DNA of 64,000 nt from Roridomyces roridus (GCA_029378245.1 JARKIF010000031.1:186001-250000); one strand, 5' to 3'. Shown: positions 1 through 10,877, counted from the stretch's first letter. Program-made: numbers and translations. Notes: generated from the sequence alone by a model not told the origin.

Positions 1-1
1 T

Positions 2-475
2 CCTTTTGGGGCTCGTCTCTGATTACCATCCGCCGCAGCTCTGCGTATAGAATGGGCCAAGGCTTGGGCACGGTCACGCCGCTGGGAGGAGGAGCGTCGG
101 ATGCTGGAGGAGGAATGGCGGCGCCTCGGCGCGTCCCACCAACATTCCGAAAGGGCGTGGGAGGCTAGGGGGGCAACGGTGCCGGTGGGGGTGATAGATG
201 GGGAGATTGCCGAGGGTAAGCTGGCCTACGCTATGAAGCAGGCTCACATGTACCGCGAGCTGCAAGCGCGAGCCGAGGCGGTACGGACAGCCGCTCCTCT
301 ACGAAGGGGTCAAAAGCGGCATCGCCCGGAGGCGCTGCTGTACGGGTTCTCTGTGGCCGCGGAGGAGCCAGAGGAGGAGGGTGAGGGACATGTGTCAGCA
401 GGAGAGGACGAGGACGCCCGGGGTGGCATCGACAGCGAGGAGGAGCTGCTGATGGGTGGGGAGGTAGACAATTAA
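2..475 (+). pseudogene. KDZ-type DNA transposase, C-terminal end only
   Basis: The open frame encodes a charged helix rich in W, R and E (IEWAKAWARSRRWEEE) and then GKLAYAMKQAHMYREL, which resembles the C-terminal end of Kyakuja-Dileera-Zisupton (KDZ) transposases of Agaricomycetes. That family catalyses cut-and-paste transposition. An acidic tail ends at the stop at 473-475. The frame has a stop at 20-22, so the 5' part is either across an intron or broken; the catalytic region lies outside the window. CGCGTTAA motifs follow directly, as expected for a transposon end. The family call rests on remembered motif similarity. Confidence 0.6.
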
Positions 476-930
476 CGCGTTAAATGCATGGGGTTTATCG
501 CGTTAAATACGCGGGCCTGGTCGTTTATCGCGTTAAATGCAATGTCACGTTTTTTCCTCCACTCTGGATTTATCGCGTTAAGTGGCTCGTCACGTAATTC
601 TCTTCACGTTATTCTCCTTTTTTTTTTCTGCTTCCCTTTTGGGTGATGATTTTATTGCGTTGAGTGAGGGGAACAGAGGGAGGTTTTCGCGTTAAACCAA
701 GGGGTGTTTAACGCGTTAAGCCGAAGGGAGGTTATTCGAGCTGATTAAGTGGTTAACCTGGCATGCACAGCATTGCCGTGAGTGCCGAATCATACCAGGA
801 AAGCCGACGGAGCCGTGGCCCAACCGGTTTTACCCGTAGGCTCCCGGAAATTGGCTTTTTCAATATCCCTGGGCTCAACGCGATAGGTATAGGCATCCAA
901 ATCCCTATATAACGCGATAAGTTAGGTGGA
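473..930. repeat. CGCGTTAA subterminal repeats of the KDZ-like element
   Basis: The motif (A/T)TCGCGTTAA or AACGCGTTAA recurs at about 474, 498, 529, 571, 686 and 709, with weaker variants (TTGCGTTGA, AACGCGATA) near 655, 877 and 911. Clustered short repeats just inside the ends are a hallmark of large DNA transposons. The outer end of the element could not be fixed, because no matching terminal inverted repeat lies in the window. Otherwise the stretch is non-coding. Confidence 0.5.
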
Positions 931-955
931 CAAGGTGAGCTACCAGGGAACACCC

Positions 956-3194
956 ATGCTCGTCGTCATCCTGACCGACCCATCATCCCTCCCCGTGCAC
1001 GCTATCGGCCCAAGGAGAAAAACTCGGCGGCACTGACGCGTCTCCGGCGCCAGATTCGCGCCAACAAATCGCAGGCGGTTGCTGATGACATTCGCGACAT
1101 ACGCCAGGCCGTCGAGGATTTGGTCCCGGTGGTAGCGACGCGTCATAACATGAGCGTGAAGGAGATACGCCGTCGGGTGTACAATGTTTCTGCTCTCAAG
1201 GCCAAGCGAAACAAGGTCAGCGTATACAATGCGCAAGTCTGCTGCGTTATGGAGGATTTGAACGAGGGTGAGCAGCCTTTCATCCTTTTGCGTCATTCAT
1301 ACTAACAAGACTTTCAGGGCGCGAGTTTGGGAACCGGTACACGATGAAGGAGGCCAAGAGGATGATGAAGGAGGATCCTTCGCTCAAGGAGAACATCGAC
1401 CCCGACGACCTCAAACGCATGGTCGCAAAGCTGGAGGCGGAGGGCGTCCTCAAACGGACAGGCGTGCGGGGTGACAATATAGCTGCAGCTGTCGACGCCC
1501 AGCGGACGTTGGATGTAATCTTGGAGTTGGTGCGTTCGCTCTCTCTCTCATCTCTCTTTCTCCTTACTCAGTGATCACGGTAGATCCGAGGTCTTTATCA
1601 TCGCACCGGCATTCTTGGCTTCGCCTTCTTCACTCGCGGCAATTTCAATGACGTCCTTGCGCCAGTCTCTATGGAATCCGGGGACGCTCTTGGCTTTTGC
1701 TCTGAGATCCTTGGCCGCGAGCCTGAGTTGATCAATACGATGCTTGAGTTGTGGGCTGTCCAGAAGAGCGCAGGTAAGTCCTCCTTTGTATACATTCTGC
1801 CTAATGCTAATCAGTACACAGGAGCCATCACTGCCCCAACGACTGAGAAGATGCGTTCGCTAGGTAGCGCCATGATCAAGTCGGGCCTCAGTAAGTCGTC
1901 GCCTTCCTCTTGCTGCCCCTTCTGTATATTGATCTCTCTTTCAAGTCCAAGTCACCGGCAAGATCAACGTTAACATGAATTTCGAGGGTTATATCAAGTC
2001 TATTGTCCAGGCCAAGCACGTCGCCTTGACCGGCTGGCCCGCCGGCGTTCCTTGGAAACGTCTGGGTAAAATCACCAACGCGGGGCATGTCCGTGCCGTT
2101 TACAAGGCCCTCAAGGACGGCACCTGCAAATGGAAGAAGTTGACGGAAGCCGAAGAGGAGGAGGAGGAGCGCCGCTTCAATAAGCTCATCAAGAAGGGTC
2201 TTGCGGAGGAGGCAAACATGCGCAAGATTCGGCTCGATTGTGGGGGGAAGCACCAGACGCAGGAGACGGAGCGCAAGTGCAGAGCTCGGCGTACAGAGAC
2301 CTATGCCGAGAGCGGTGACGACGACAACGAACCCGAGCCCGAGTCTGACCCCGACAACGAGCCTGAACCCAGCGACAACGAGGATCAGCCGTTCGCAAAC
2401 TACAATGGGGATTACTCGGATGAGGACGGACACGCGCAGCGCAAGAAGGCCAAATCTAGCAAGCCCGCTGCCAAGTCTGTGTCGTCCAAGCCCGCTGCCA
2501 AGTCTGCCTCCAAGTCCGCCTCCAGTTCCAAGTCTACCACCAAGGCCAAACCCGCTGCTACCAAGGCCAAGCCTGCCGCTACCAAGTCCAAGGCCAATCC
2601 CGCTACCAAGACCAAGCCAAACCCTCCGCCACCAAGCCCAAGCCCAAGCCCGCCAAGACCGCCTTCATCCCGACGCCGGCTCCGCCTCGGGTGGTGATGA
2701 AGGGTGGCAAGTTTGTGCCTAACGGAGCCGCGATAGCAGCACATGAGAGAGAGATGATAGCAGCGTGGGGGAAGCATGAGCGCGAGAATCGGGAGAGAGG
2801 CGGCGGCAGTGATGGCGAGGGCGGGGAGGAGAGTGATGAACCTGAGGATGCACGGCCGAAAAAGAAGCGCCGTGTCACCAACGACGGCGAGGAGGGAGAG
2901 GAGGAGCCTGAGGAGGAGGAGCCAGTTGTGGTGAAATCGAAGAAGAGGAGCGTGGTGGGAGATAAGCGCTGCCGGGAGGACGATGAAGAGGAGCAGGAGC
3001 CGGAGCCGGTTGCGAAGAAGAAGAAGAAGGCGAGCGGGGTGGGGAAGAAGCACAGCGAGGTCCTCGAGCCCGAGGTGGTGGTCTCGCGCCCTGTCCCAAG
3101 GCCAGCACACAAAGGCGCGCCCAATACGGGCATCCGTCGGCGCGGCCCTCCTGGTGTTCGCAATATCGTCCCTCCCGCTAGTGATAGCGAGTAG
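956..3194 (+). CDS. Conserved basidiomycete hypothetical protein (frameshifted)
   Basis: Five exons can be followed: up to 1267, 1318-1529, 1584-1773, 1822-1890 and 1946-3194, separated by GT...AG introns of 48-55 bp that keep frame. No ATG lies in frame at the 5' end, so the listed start (an out-of-frame ATG at 956) marks only the visible edge; the frame is open from 913. The product has a helical region (TRHNMSVKEIRRRVYN), the segment FEGYIKSIVQAKHVALTGWP, then a long Lys/Ala/Pro- and Glu-rich basic/acidic tail. The GWP region belongs to a hypothetical family I recall from mushroom genomes, often near KDZ elements; its function is unknown. A one-base loss near 2617-2619 shifts the frame inside the AKP-repeat tail. 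The frame before it ends at 2697 and the frame after it runs naturally to 3194. Confidence 0.55.
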
Positions 3195-3299
3195 TACTGC
3201 ACAGTAGTTTCTTGGACTTACGATGTATGTGTCTTGTAGCCTTGAATTGACTCAATTTTTCTTGGACTTCCTTTTTGGGTAAAATCATGATCGCTGATC

Positions 3300-3410
3300 A
3301 CCCGGCACGACTTTATTGCAACGAAATGCTACCTACTTGTACTTGGTGAGTTCTATATAGTAATCTGCGACTTTATTGCAACATTTATTGCGCCCTTTAT
3401 TGCATCTAGG
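3300..3410. repeat. TTTATTGC direct repeats
   Basis: CTTTATTGCAAC occurs near 3310 and 3369, with further TTTATTGC copies near 3384 and 3397. The cluster lies between the hypothetical gene and a foldback sequence. It may be subterminal repeat material of a transposon, by analogy with the CGCGTTAA cluster. No terminal repeat was identified. Confidence 0.35.
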
Positions 3411-3420
3411 GAGAAATCGC

Positions 3421-3483
3421 TATATCCCTTCAAATTAGAAGGGACACCCCCCCCAGCCGTCCCTTCTAATTTGAAGGGATATA
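3421..3483. repeat. 63-bp perfect foldback (25-bp arms)
   Basis: The arms 3421-3445 and 3459-3483 are perfect reverse complements, separated by a 13-nt loop with a run of C. The hairpin sits immediately 5' of a BTB-family fragment that lacks its BTB domain, so it may mark the truncation breakpoint. It is not next to a gene 3' end and is too long for a bacterial-type terminator. I read it as a miniature foldback insertion. Confidence 0.7.
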
Positions 3484-3495
3484 TAGGTCCCAAAG

Positions 3496-4041
3496 GTGAT
3501 TAGGACTTGGACATGGCCCTCAGACCGCACCTACCTCGTTGATGTCATCCAGGTTATACAAGAGGTTGGCGCGATCTGGTTGCTTCCAAATGCTTTCTAC
3601 GTTCTGTCTGCGTGGCTCAGCGAGCTGCGTAGCCGCGAAGAAATTACGCGCCTGAGTACAGAGACTCAGATGGCCTTCTTCCGAGGCCACGAGGCCCAGG
3701 TTCTGAGTACAATCGTCCACATCTCGAAATTTCTCTCTGATGACATCGGGGAGGACTGCACGGATGTGGTCGCTTGCGCGAAAGCACGTCTGGCAGCAAT
3801 GAGCGCCATGCAAGAGAGTAACGAAGAAAATCTTTGCATTCCTCTGGATACGTGGGACGTGCAAGCATGGCGGCCGCTAGAAGACGAACTTTGCGATGCG
3901 TGTCTTCCGGTACTCAAGAAAACATACCGAGCTGCACGTCAGGCGCTTTGGAACAGGTTGCCGGAAATGTATGGATTGCCGCCTTGGGAGGATTTAAGGA
4001 AGATGAAGCTTGACGCTATAGGCAACTCCTGGCTCTTGTGA
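3496..4041 (+). pseudogene. BTB-family relic, C-terminal half only
   Basis: The frame encodes only the C-terminal half of the BTB family of this window. It starts at the block RTWTWPSDRTYL and contains the helix VIQEVGAIWLLPNAFYVLS, the cysteines of C-x6-C (CTDVVACAKAR) and C-x2-C (CDAC), and the end motif W-NRLPEMYGLPPW. The BTB domain and the conserved intron are missing. The upstream edge abuts the 3421-3483 foldback. With no BTB domain and no plausible start it is a truncated copy, although the remaining frame is uninterrupted. Confidence 0.85.
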
Positions 4042-4694
4042 AGGTGTGTAACCGCTTGCATCTATTGAATATGCGATCTCACGAGTGCAAGTTGCCTAGA
4101 CGTGCTTCTGAGAGCCTAGTAACGTTCTTGGTTATGTATTTCTTTTACCCTGCAGTGCATTCCGAAACCGTAGTTCGCTCTTCCTTCTGAATCCTCCTTC
4201 TTTTTCGTATGACGCCTTTCGCATTGTTCCCCTGACGTCCGGCAGCAACACGCTGCAACAGTGCAATGACTCTGTACCACGTGCACCAAGCTCGCCGCCG
4301 CAACCTCTAGCGTCCCGCCAGCCTGAGTGCACCCCTAAGCATACGCACCAGAGTCTGGACAATCGACCCTTCTGCCAGTGGGCAGGCCTCTCCTCCAGGG
4401 CAGGCATCAGTCGATGCTCATGATAGACTCCGATAGAGTTCTAGCTTGTTGCACACGCCCGGCGAAGACGTAGCAGCGAAAGGTACTAAGTATTTTGTAC
4501 TCGAGATATACAAATGGGAAAAGCTTTAGTAGCGCCACGAGCAGCTCATGAGAGTACCGGGACGAGTAATGAATAATATTTCATCGTCCGTGTAGGCCAG
4601 GCTACAGGCTATACTTGTCTGGCGTCGTCAAAGTTGTCTTTTGTGTACGCGTCTGATGGCGGAGATTAAATCACACCTTGTTCTCTCCCACCAC
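4042..4694. other. Intergenic, no supported gene
   Basis: Segments around 4285-4400 and 4545 resemble 7895-7990 and 8215 (for example CACCAAGCTCGCCG and GAGCAGCTCATGAGAGTAC). They are therefore decayed copies of a shared flanking unit. The last 90 bp are the shared 5' flank of the two tandem BTB genes (GTTGTCTTTTGTGTACGCG at about 4632 and 6198). Confidence 0.6.
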
Positions 4695-5786
4695 ATGCAA
4701 GTCGACGATACGCCGCGACGCATCCCGGGACTCTGGTTCGACGATGGAAACATCGTGATACAAGCGGGAAACAGTCAGTTTCGTGTCCACCGAGGCATCC
4801 TGGCTGCTCGTTCGCCAGTCTTCAAGGACATGCTGTCGTTTCCGCAGCCTCTCGATTCAGAGCTCGTCGACGGATGCCCGCTGGTGCGCCTCCCGGACGT
4901 CGAGGCTGAGGTGGCTGTTTTCTTGAGAGCGATCTTTGACCCGGAGTATGTGCCACTTTCTCGCAATCTGCGCTGGATAACCATATCTCCCAGTTACTTC
5001 ATGCCGTTCCCTGCAAACACTCAGTTCGATATTCTTCAAGGATGTCTTAGGCTCAGCCACAAGTATGAAGTGGAATACCTTCGCCTTCGCGCCCTCGTTC
5101 ACCTATCTTCTCGCTTCCGCACCACACTGTCCGAATGGGATAGTGCCTACTTCGAGTACAGCGAGCGCCCATCTGACCGCCCTCCGTCGCAAGTGATATC
5201 ATGGACGTTTTCCGATATTACACCAGAGGGCATGATAGCAGAGGACATTGCTGCCATTCAACTTGCACGAGAGGCCGATGCACATTGGGTTCTTCCTGCC
5301 GCCTTTTACCGTCTCTCTTCTTATGTGGCACAACGCCATGTGGGGCTCACAGAGGTCATTAACGGCACCGTTCGCAACGGGGTACCCCAAAATCTCAGCC
5401 CGACAGATCGAACGGCTTTCTTGGACGGTCACACTCGACAAATTATTGCGTCTCCAACCAACATCCTGTCATTTTTGTCAGACCCCCTTGACATCACAGG
5501 TTGTACGGCACCCGATAAGTGTCGCAGAGGGCGGCTCTTGGGAGCGCAATTGTCAAGGGATCACCTTGGCGACTGTCCATCCATTCCGCTCAACGTTTGG
5601 GACGAGGACTCGTGGGCCGGATTCGATGAAGAAATATGTCCCACCTGCTCCGCGTGTCTCAAGCCCATACATGCAGCCGCACGCCAGACCTTTTGGGATC
5701 AACTCCCGGGAATTTATTCTCTTCCACCTTGGGACGAGTTGATCAGGATGAAAACCGAGGCTATTGGGCTACACGCACCGTTCTAA
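4695..5786 (+). CDS. BTB/POZ domain protein, subfamily B
   Basis: Exons 4695-4945 and 4994-5786 give 347 residues. The start at 4695 is chosen because paralogs share the CCACATG context and an MQVD start; an upstream in-frame ATG lies at 4641. Residues about 10-85 form a BTB fold (LWFDDGNIVIQAGNSQF, HRGILAARSPVFKDML, EVAVFLRAIFD). BTB proteins usually dimerise and often serve as cullin-3 adaptors; no partner can be read here. The C-terminal half has the family cysteines (GCTAPDKC, CPTC) and ends in DQLPGIYSLPPW. The 48-bp intron is a multiple of three without stops, so retention would leave one continuous frame. Its tandem neighbour at 6261 is its closest copy. Confidence 0.9.
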   Translation: MQVDDTPRRIPGLWFDDGNIVIQAGNSQFRVHRGILAARSPVFKDMLSFPQPLDSELVDGCPLVRLPDVEAEVAVFLRAIFDPEYVPLSRNLRWITISPSYFMPFPANTQFDILQGCLRLSHKYEVEYLRLRALVHLSSRFRTTLSEWDSAYFEYSERPSDRPPSQVISWTFSDITPEGMIAEDIAAIQLAREADAHWVLPAAFYRLSSYVAQRHVGLTEVINGTVRNGVPQNLSPTDRTAFLDGHTRQIIASPTNILSFLSDPLDITGCTAPDKCRRGRLLGAQLSRDHLGDCPSIPLNVWDEDSWAGFDEEICPTCSACLKPIHAAARQTFWDQLPGIYSLPPWDELIRMKTEAIGLHAPF

Positions 5787-6260
5787 TTATCCTGCATGAA
5801 TATGTAAGTCGTCCGTGCTCTCTCATTGCGCCTTATTCTGACTGTCTGAGTTTCAGATCCCATTTGTACCCAATGTACCCAATAGGATCTCGACATACAT
5901 ACATTCTCTATGACTCCCTAACGACCACGAAAGACGAAAAGACGAAAGATGGCAGATAAGTCAGAGTCGGACCTCTTCATCCTCGTCGAGCGCGCTACAA
6001 CCAGGTCTGGCTGCGACTCGCCAGTGGCCAGGAACTGTGGCCTCGGCGGCAACTCTTTCCGTACTTCTTCTCCTACTTCTTATCCGGTTTGTCTATACAA
6101 TATTTCTCCCATGCCACCCCGCTCGGTCGCGCTGCCGCCGTGTTATATCAGTGCCTCTGTATATTCTCTCACTTGAAGTAAGTACTCGCGTTGTCAAAGT
6201 TGTCTTTTGTGTACGCGTTTGATGGCGGAGATTAAATCACACCTTGTCCTTTGCCACGAC
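5787..6260. other. Duplicated intergenic spacer
   Basis: This spacer is repeated after the next BTB gene (7355-7745). Both share CATTTGTACCCAATAGGATC, the CGACCACGAAA-like tract and the ACTCTTTCCGTACTTCTTCT block. It holds the 3' flank of one BTB gene and the promoter of the next, and no gene of its own. Confidence 0.7.
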
Positions 6261-7354
6261 ATGCAAGTCGACGACGCACCTCACCGCATCCCGGAACTCT
6301 GGTTCGACGACGGAAACATCGTCATACAAGCAGGAAATAGCCAATTCCGTGTCCATCGAGGCATCCTATCCGCTCGCTCGCCAGTCTTCAAGGACATGCT
6401 GTCGTTTCCGCAGCCACTCGATTCCGAGCTTGTCGAAGGGTGCCCATTGGTGTGCCTCCCCGATGCTGCGACCGAGGTGGCCGTTTTCTTGAGGGCGATC
6501 TTTGACTCGAAGTATGTGCCATCTAGATATCTTCTCGCAATCTGTGCTGGATGAAATGAAATTTTCCTAGTTATTTCATGCCGTTCCCTGCAAACACACA
6601 GTTCGACATTCTTCAAGGATGTCTCCGGCTCAGCCACAAGTATGAAGTGGAGTACCTCCGTCTCCGCGCCCTCGTGCACCTATCTTCTCGATTCCGCACC
6701 ACATTGCCCGAATGGGACAATGCGTACTACGTTGAGCATCCTCCTGATCGTCGCCCCTCTGATCGCCTTTCGTCTCAAGTCATATCATGGATAACATCCG
6801 ATATAGCCTTGTGCATGGCCGTCATTCAGCTTGCACGGGAGGTCGATGCTCAATGGGTTCTTCCTGTCACCTTTTACGTCCTCTCCTCTCATCTGGGACA
6901 GCACCATATAGGGTTGATAGAGGTCATTAACGGCCTCGTTTACAACGAAGTACCCACAAATCTCAGCCCGCAGGATCTCAAAGCGTTCTTACACGGTCAC
7001 ATTCAACAAATTAGCGCTTCACCATCCACCATCCTGGACTTTTTGTCCGACCCGCTCGATATCACAGGTTGTACGACACCCAACAACTGTCGCAGAGCGC
7101 GGCTCTTGGGAGTGAGCGTGTCACGGGACCTCCTTGGTGAAGATCCATCCGCTCCACTCGATGTTTGGAACGAGGACTCGTGGGCCGAATTGGATCAAGA
7201 CATATGTCCCACCTGTTCTGCGTGTCTCAAGGGCATACACGCCGCAGCCCGTCAGCATTTTTGGGATCAACTCCCAGAACTTTATTCTCTTCCACCTTGG
7301 GACGAGTTGATCAAGATGAAAGTGAAGGCTATTGGGGAGCACGCGCCGTTCTAA
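6261..7354 (+). CDS. BTB/POZ domain protein, subfamily B (tandem copy)
   Basis: Exons 6261-6511 and 6571-7354 give 344 residues. The 59-bp intron sits at the family position just after RAIFDS, phase 2. The BTB domain occupies about residues 10-85 (LWFDDGN, HRGILSARSPVFKDML). The C-terminal half keeps GCTTPNNC, CPTC and WDQLPELYSLPPW. It is the sister of the 4695 gene in both coding and flanking sequence, and the surrounding unit of about 1.55 kb is a direct tandem duplication. It probably has the same biochemical role as that gene; the role of the family is unknown. Confidence 0.9.
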
Positions 7355-9279
7355 TCGTCTGGCGTGTATATGTAGGCGAACTGTGTTTCTTTGTCGTGTC
7401 CTCTTACTGACTATCTGAGTTCTAGATCGCATTTGTACCCAATAGGATCTCGACATACTATGATATATACATTCTCTACTCGGACTCCCTAACGACCACA
7501 AAATACGAAAGAGGGTAGATACCCAGTTCAAAGTCGGATTTCGTCATCCTTGTCGAGCGCGATACGACCGGGTCCGGGCGACTCGGCGGCCACTCTTTCC
7601 GTACTTCTTCTCCTACTATGTATCCGGTCCTTCTATACAGAATTGCTCCCATGCCACCACGCTCCAGTGCGCTACTGCCGTGCTCTAGTAGTGCCTCTGT
7701 ATATATTCTCTCAACTTGAAGTATATGTCCTCGTGTGTGGCGTTGTCAAAGTTTTCAAAGTTTTCCTCTGTGTCTAAAACCCCATTCCTCTGCCCTATCT
7801 TTCCCTGCTACCTTCTCCGTTTGGCCATCGCCAAGAGCCGGCAGCTCCTCCCGTCCTTCTTTCCATTTTCGGCGGTGACGTTACAGTCGTCTTTGTGCCA
7901 CCAAGCTCGCCGTCCTCGACCTCCAGCGCCCCGCCAGTGCATCCCTGGCAGAAGCACCGGAGTCCAGACCATCGATCCCTCCTGGGCGCGTCTGTACCAT
8001 ATATCGTCCACCCGCCCTCTTCACTTCCCCTCGGGCCAGATTGAGCAAGCGGGCGTAGGCTCAAGCAGCATGGATACCACTCCGCCCCGCACCACGACCA
8101 GTAGCAGAGTACCACGCTCGGAATGCGCGGATACGAGGCGAGGAGTCGGGTCAAACGGTGAGCCCGAGTCAGCGCATCCGTCAGCTCAGCTCAGGCCTGC
8201 CGATGAGCAGCGCTACGAGCAGCTCATGAGAGTACTCGGAAGAAGGCTCGGGAGGCCCGACGGGAGCGATGTTTCCCGCATTGAGCGGGCAAAGTTCGGG
8301 CGCCAGGACGGGGGAGGGGGGAGGGAGATTCCGCCGACGTATGAGGAGAGCGGGGCGTCTTATGTCTGCCGATGCACTCGATTGCAACGAGAGGTCACTC
8401 CAAAGGTGATGAGGGCATGACGGGCGCGGCATTAGGGATGTGGATGACGGGTGATGTCATATTGGGTAGGCTAGGCTACCGATCACAAGGAGAGCGAGCG
8501 GAGGTAGGACCATGACTAGGGGAGCGTCGGGAGCTCGAGCCAGCGGGCGCTTGAGCGGGGTTCTGGAAGGAGGTCATTTAGGTCAGATCTAAGACGCATA
8601 CTCTGACGAAGACCACACACCATTGCCCTCAAGGGTGAAGAAGATCTCCAGTCTATCTGGAGAGCGCCAGCGAGACCGACCGACCGACCACGGATGTCAG
8701 ATGAAGAATGCATTCAGCCTGTGGGCCGGGCAAGAGGACAGGACATCATCGACGCGGCCGTGATTGAGCTTCCGAGTACCTCCCCTGCCACGAGCATCTG
8801 ACGGGCGCTTAGGGCTGAGACGAAGGGATGTCGGAGTCTATGTGAATCGGCGCGTCAAGACTAGTCTTTTCGATGCACGACGACGACGCACCGTGATGCA
8901 TGAGTGTGGTTGCCCGTTGGACACCCTTTCGTGGCAGGCGCTACTCCATGGACCAGTCACCAGAGCGCCGACACGCCGGTGAGATAGCATTTCATCGAGG
9001 GTAGCCGTACTTGTATTCGTCAAGAATCGAGTAAACGTCTGCGCAGCCAAAGATAAATTGACAGCCCACTAGCGCCGAGCGGCAAATTGGCTACGTGGCC
9101 ATCGTCTCGACTGGCCCAAGTATTAAGTAACGTCGGCCCAAGCCATAGAACAAGACGAGAGCCTTGAGAGTGTGGGGAGAATCCGATGATAAAAGCAGGA
9201 AGCAAAAGTAGACGCTCGATCAATTTAAAAATGCCTTTCCGTCTTTCCTTCTGCCGTGTGGTGGCTGGTACAGCACACT
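7355..9279. other. Long intergenic stretch with decayed repeats
   Basis: 7355-7745 repeats the spacer at 5787-6180. 7795-8250 resembles 4200-4560. An open frame inside (from about 8071) encodes MDTTPPRTTTSSRVPRSE and later IPPTYEESGASY, but it lacks a recognisable domain or convincing splice structure, so it is not called. From 8420 to 9250 I see only short random frames. The promoter of the PP2C-like gene lies near the right end. Confidence 0.5.
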
Positions 9280-10709
9280 ATGCCTGGATTCGCCTTTTTT
9301 CGCGCTCTGTATCCATCTTCCCGCCTCGTTCTTGGGCTTGCGGGGCCTCTGGGGCTCTACTACGCGTCAAGACTTCAAAAAATTTATGCGGACAGCACCA
9401 GCACGGCGCACAGGCATCATCAAAATTCGGAGACACGTCGTGAAGACTACAGTGGCATGCACCCGGCAAATGGAGTCAGAAGAGTAGACTGGATTTCCTG
9501 GCCATCGTGCGCCCCTCCAATTTTTTTGTGTCCTACTGCCCTTGCCTTACAAAACAGGACAGAACTTTTCCTTCCGAGGACGTCATTTCCACGCGATACG
9601 AACACGACAAGTCTTGGTCCTTCTGGGCTATCTACGACGGGAACGTCGGCCCACAGACGGCTTGGCACCTCGACCAGCATCTCCTGCATAACCTCGTCGG
9701 GTCGCTCTCCGAGATCTACGCTGCTGCGGGTGGAAGCCAGCCCGAGAAGGATGTTGTCCACGATGCCTTTAAGCGCGTCTTCCTCGCCCTCGATGACGAA
9801 ATCGTGTACCAGAGCGCTCAGCGGATACGCGAAAAGTCGTGGGCTAATCCCAAAGTCGGTGTGAGAGCCGAGGCAAACGAAGTCCTTGGAGCAGCGTATA
9901 CCGGTTCCAGTGCCCTCGTCGCCTTTTACGATGCAGACGTCCGCACGCTGCACGTGTCTGGTGTCGGTCGGGGTCGTGTCCTCCTTGGTCGCCGCAGAAA
10001 AGCCCAACAAAGTGTGGATATCGTCCATGGGAGCTCAGAAGACGTGGAACGCACGTTATACGAGGTGCACGACTTGTCTCCGAAGCACAAGCCGAGCGAT
10101 CCCGCCGAGGTGGCGCGGTTGACCGCAGAGCACCCGAACGAGACGCTTTTCACGGGAGAGCCGGCCAAGTACCTGGACTGGGGCGTGACGCGCTCTTTTG
10201 GGAACGGGGTCATGAAGTGGACGAGGGACATGCAGGATTTCTTGTGGGAAAAGTGCCTCGGGGAGACATTGAGGCCCAATATGCTCACGCCGCCGTACTT
10301 TACGGCGGCGCCTGACACCCAGACGATCCAGGTGGAATCGGGCGACTTTTTGGTCCTGGCGTCCGAGGGGACGCGGTACAAGCATATCACGAAGGAGGTG
10401 ATGGTGGGGCTTGTGGGCGCGTGGCTCGACCGCTCGGAATACTCGAGATCGAGCTTCAAGTGCACCGAGCTGCCCGTCGAGCTTACCAAAAAGAATGACT
10501 GGTGGTATACGAATGAGGATTCTAATGCTGCGTATCATTTGGGGCGCAATGCGCTGGGTGGCGCCGATCTCGATGCGTTCACGGCGCAGTTGGATATGCC
10601 CATGTCGCGCTCCAGATGGCTGAGGTACTTATTCGTCCTCTCGTTCTTCCGTTGCTGATTCTTCGTCTACAGGCAAGATTTGAGTGTCATCGTGGTCTTT
10701 TTTGAATAG
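9280..10709 (+). CDS. PP2C-type (PDP-like) pseudophosphatase
   Basis: Exons 9280-9506, 9563-10624 and 10673-10709 give 441 residues. An upstream in-frame ATG at 9256 is an alternative start. The N-terminus has a hydrophobic segment (LVLGLAGPLGLYYASRL) fitting a membrane or mitochondrial signal. The PP2C fold follows: TFPSED, then FWAIYDGNVGPQTAWHL, TAEHPNETLF, WGVTRSFGNGVMKW, LTPPYF and QDLSVIVVFF at the end. It resembles the pyruvate-dehydrogenase-phosphatase-like group of basidiomycetes. Key positions differ from active enzymes: DGH is DGN, GDSR is GVGR, LASDG is LASEG, and the metal-binding Asp of R-D-D/N-x-T/S-V is Gln. I infer weak or no catalysis. Frame is kept across all introns, which argues against random decay. 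Confidence 0.8.
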
Positions 10710-10877
10710 AGAGCCACGAGGTGGAGGGTCTGAGGAAGAATGACGGTGCCGGCTTCTTCCATGTATTCACGGCCTCTCCAATGTACTTGACGCGTAGACG
10801 GGCACGGGAATTGTATACTACTAACTGCCATCACTGCGTACATAAGCATCAACCACCCTTTGACACAAACCACGACC

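Noticed and set aside
2412..3202. Long minus-strand frames opposite the hypothetical gene (232 and 199 codons)
   Set aside because: They are low-complexity Leu/Ser-rich reversals of the Lys/Glu/Ala-rich coding tail.
3421..3483. Hairpin as a transcription terminator
   Set aside because: Eukaryotic context, 25-bp perfect arms and no gene 3' end adjacent on the proper side; a foldback element is more likely.
7716..8420. 234-codon frame ending in IPPTYEESGASY
   Set aside because: The first 110 codons are composition-poor and no splice model or domain supports it; parts match the decayed repeat at 4200-4560.
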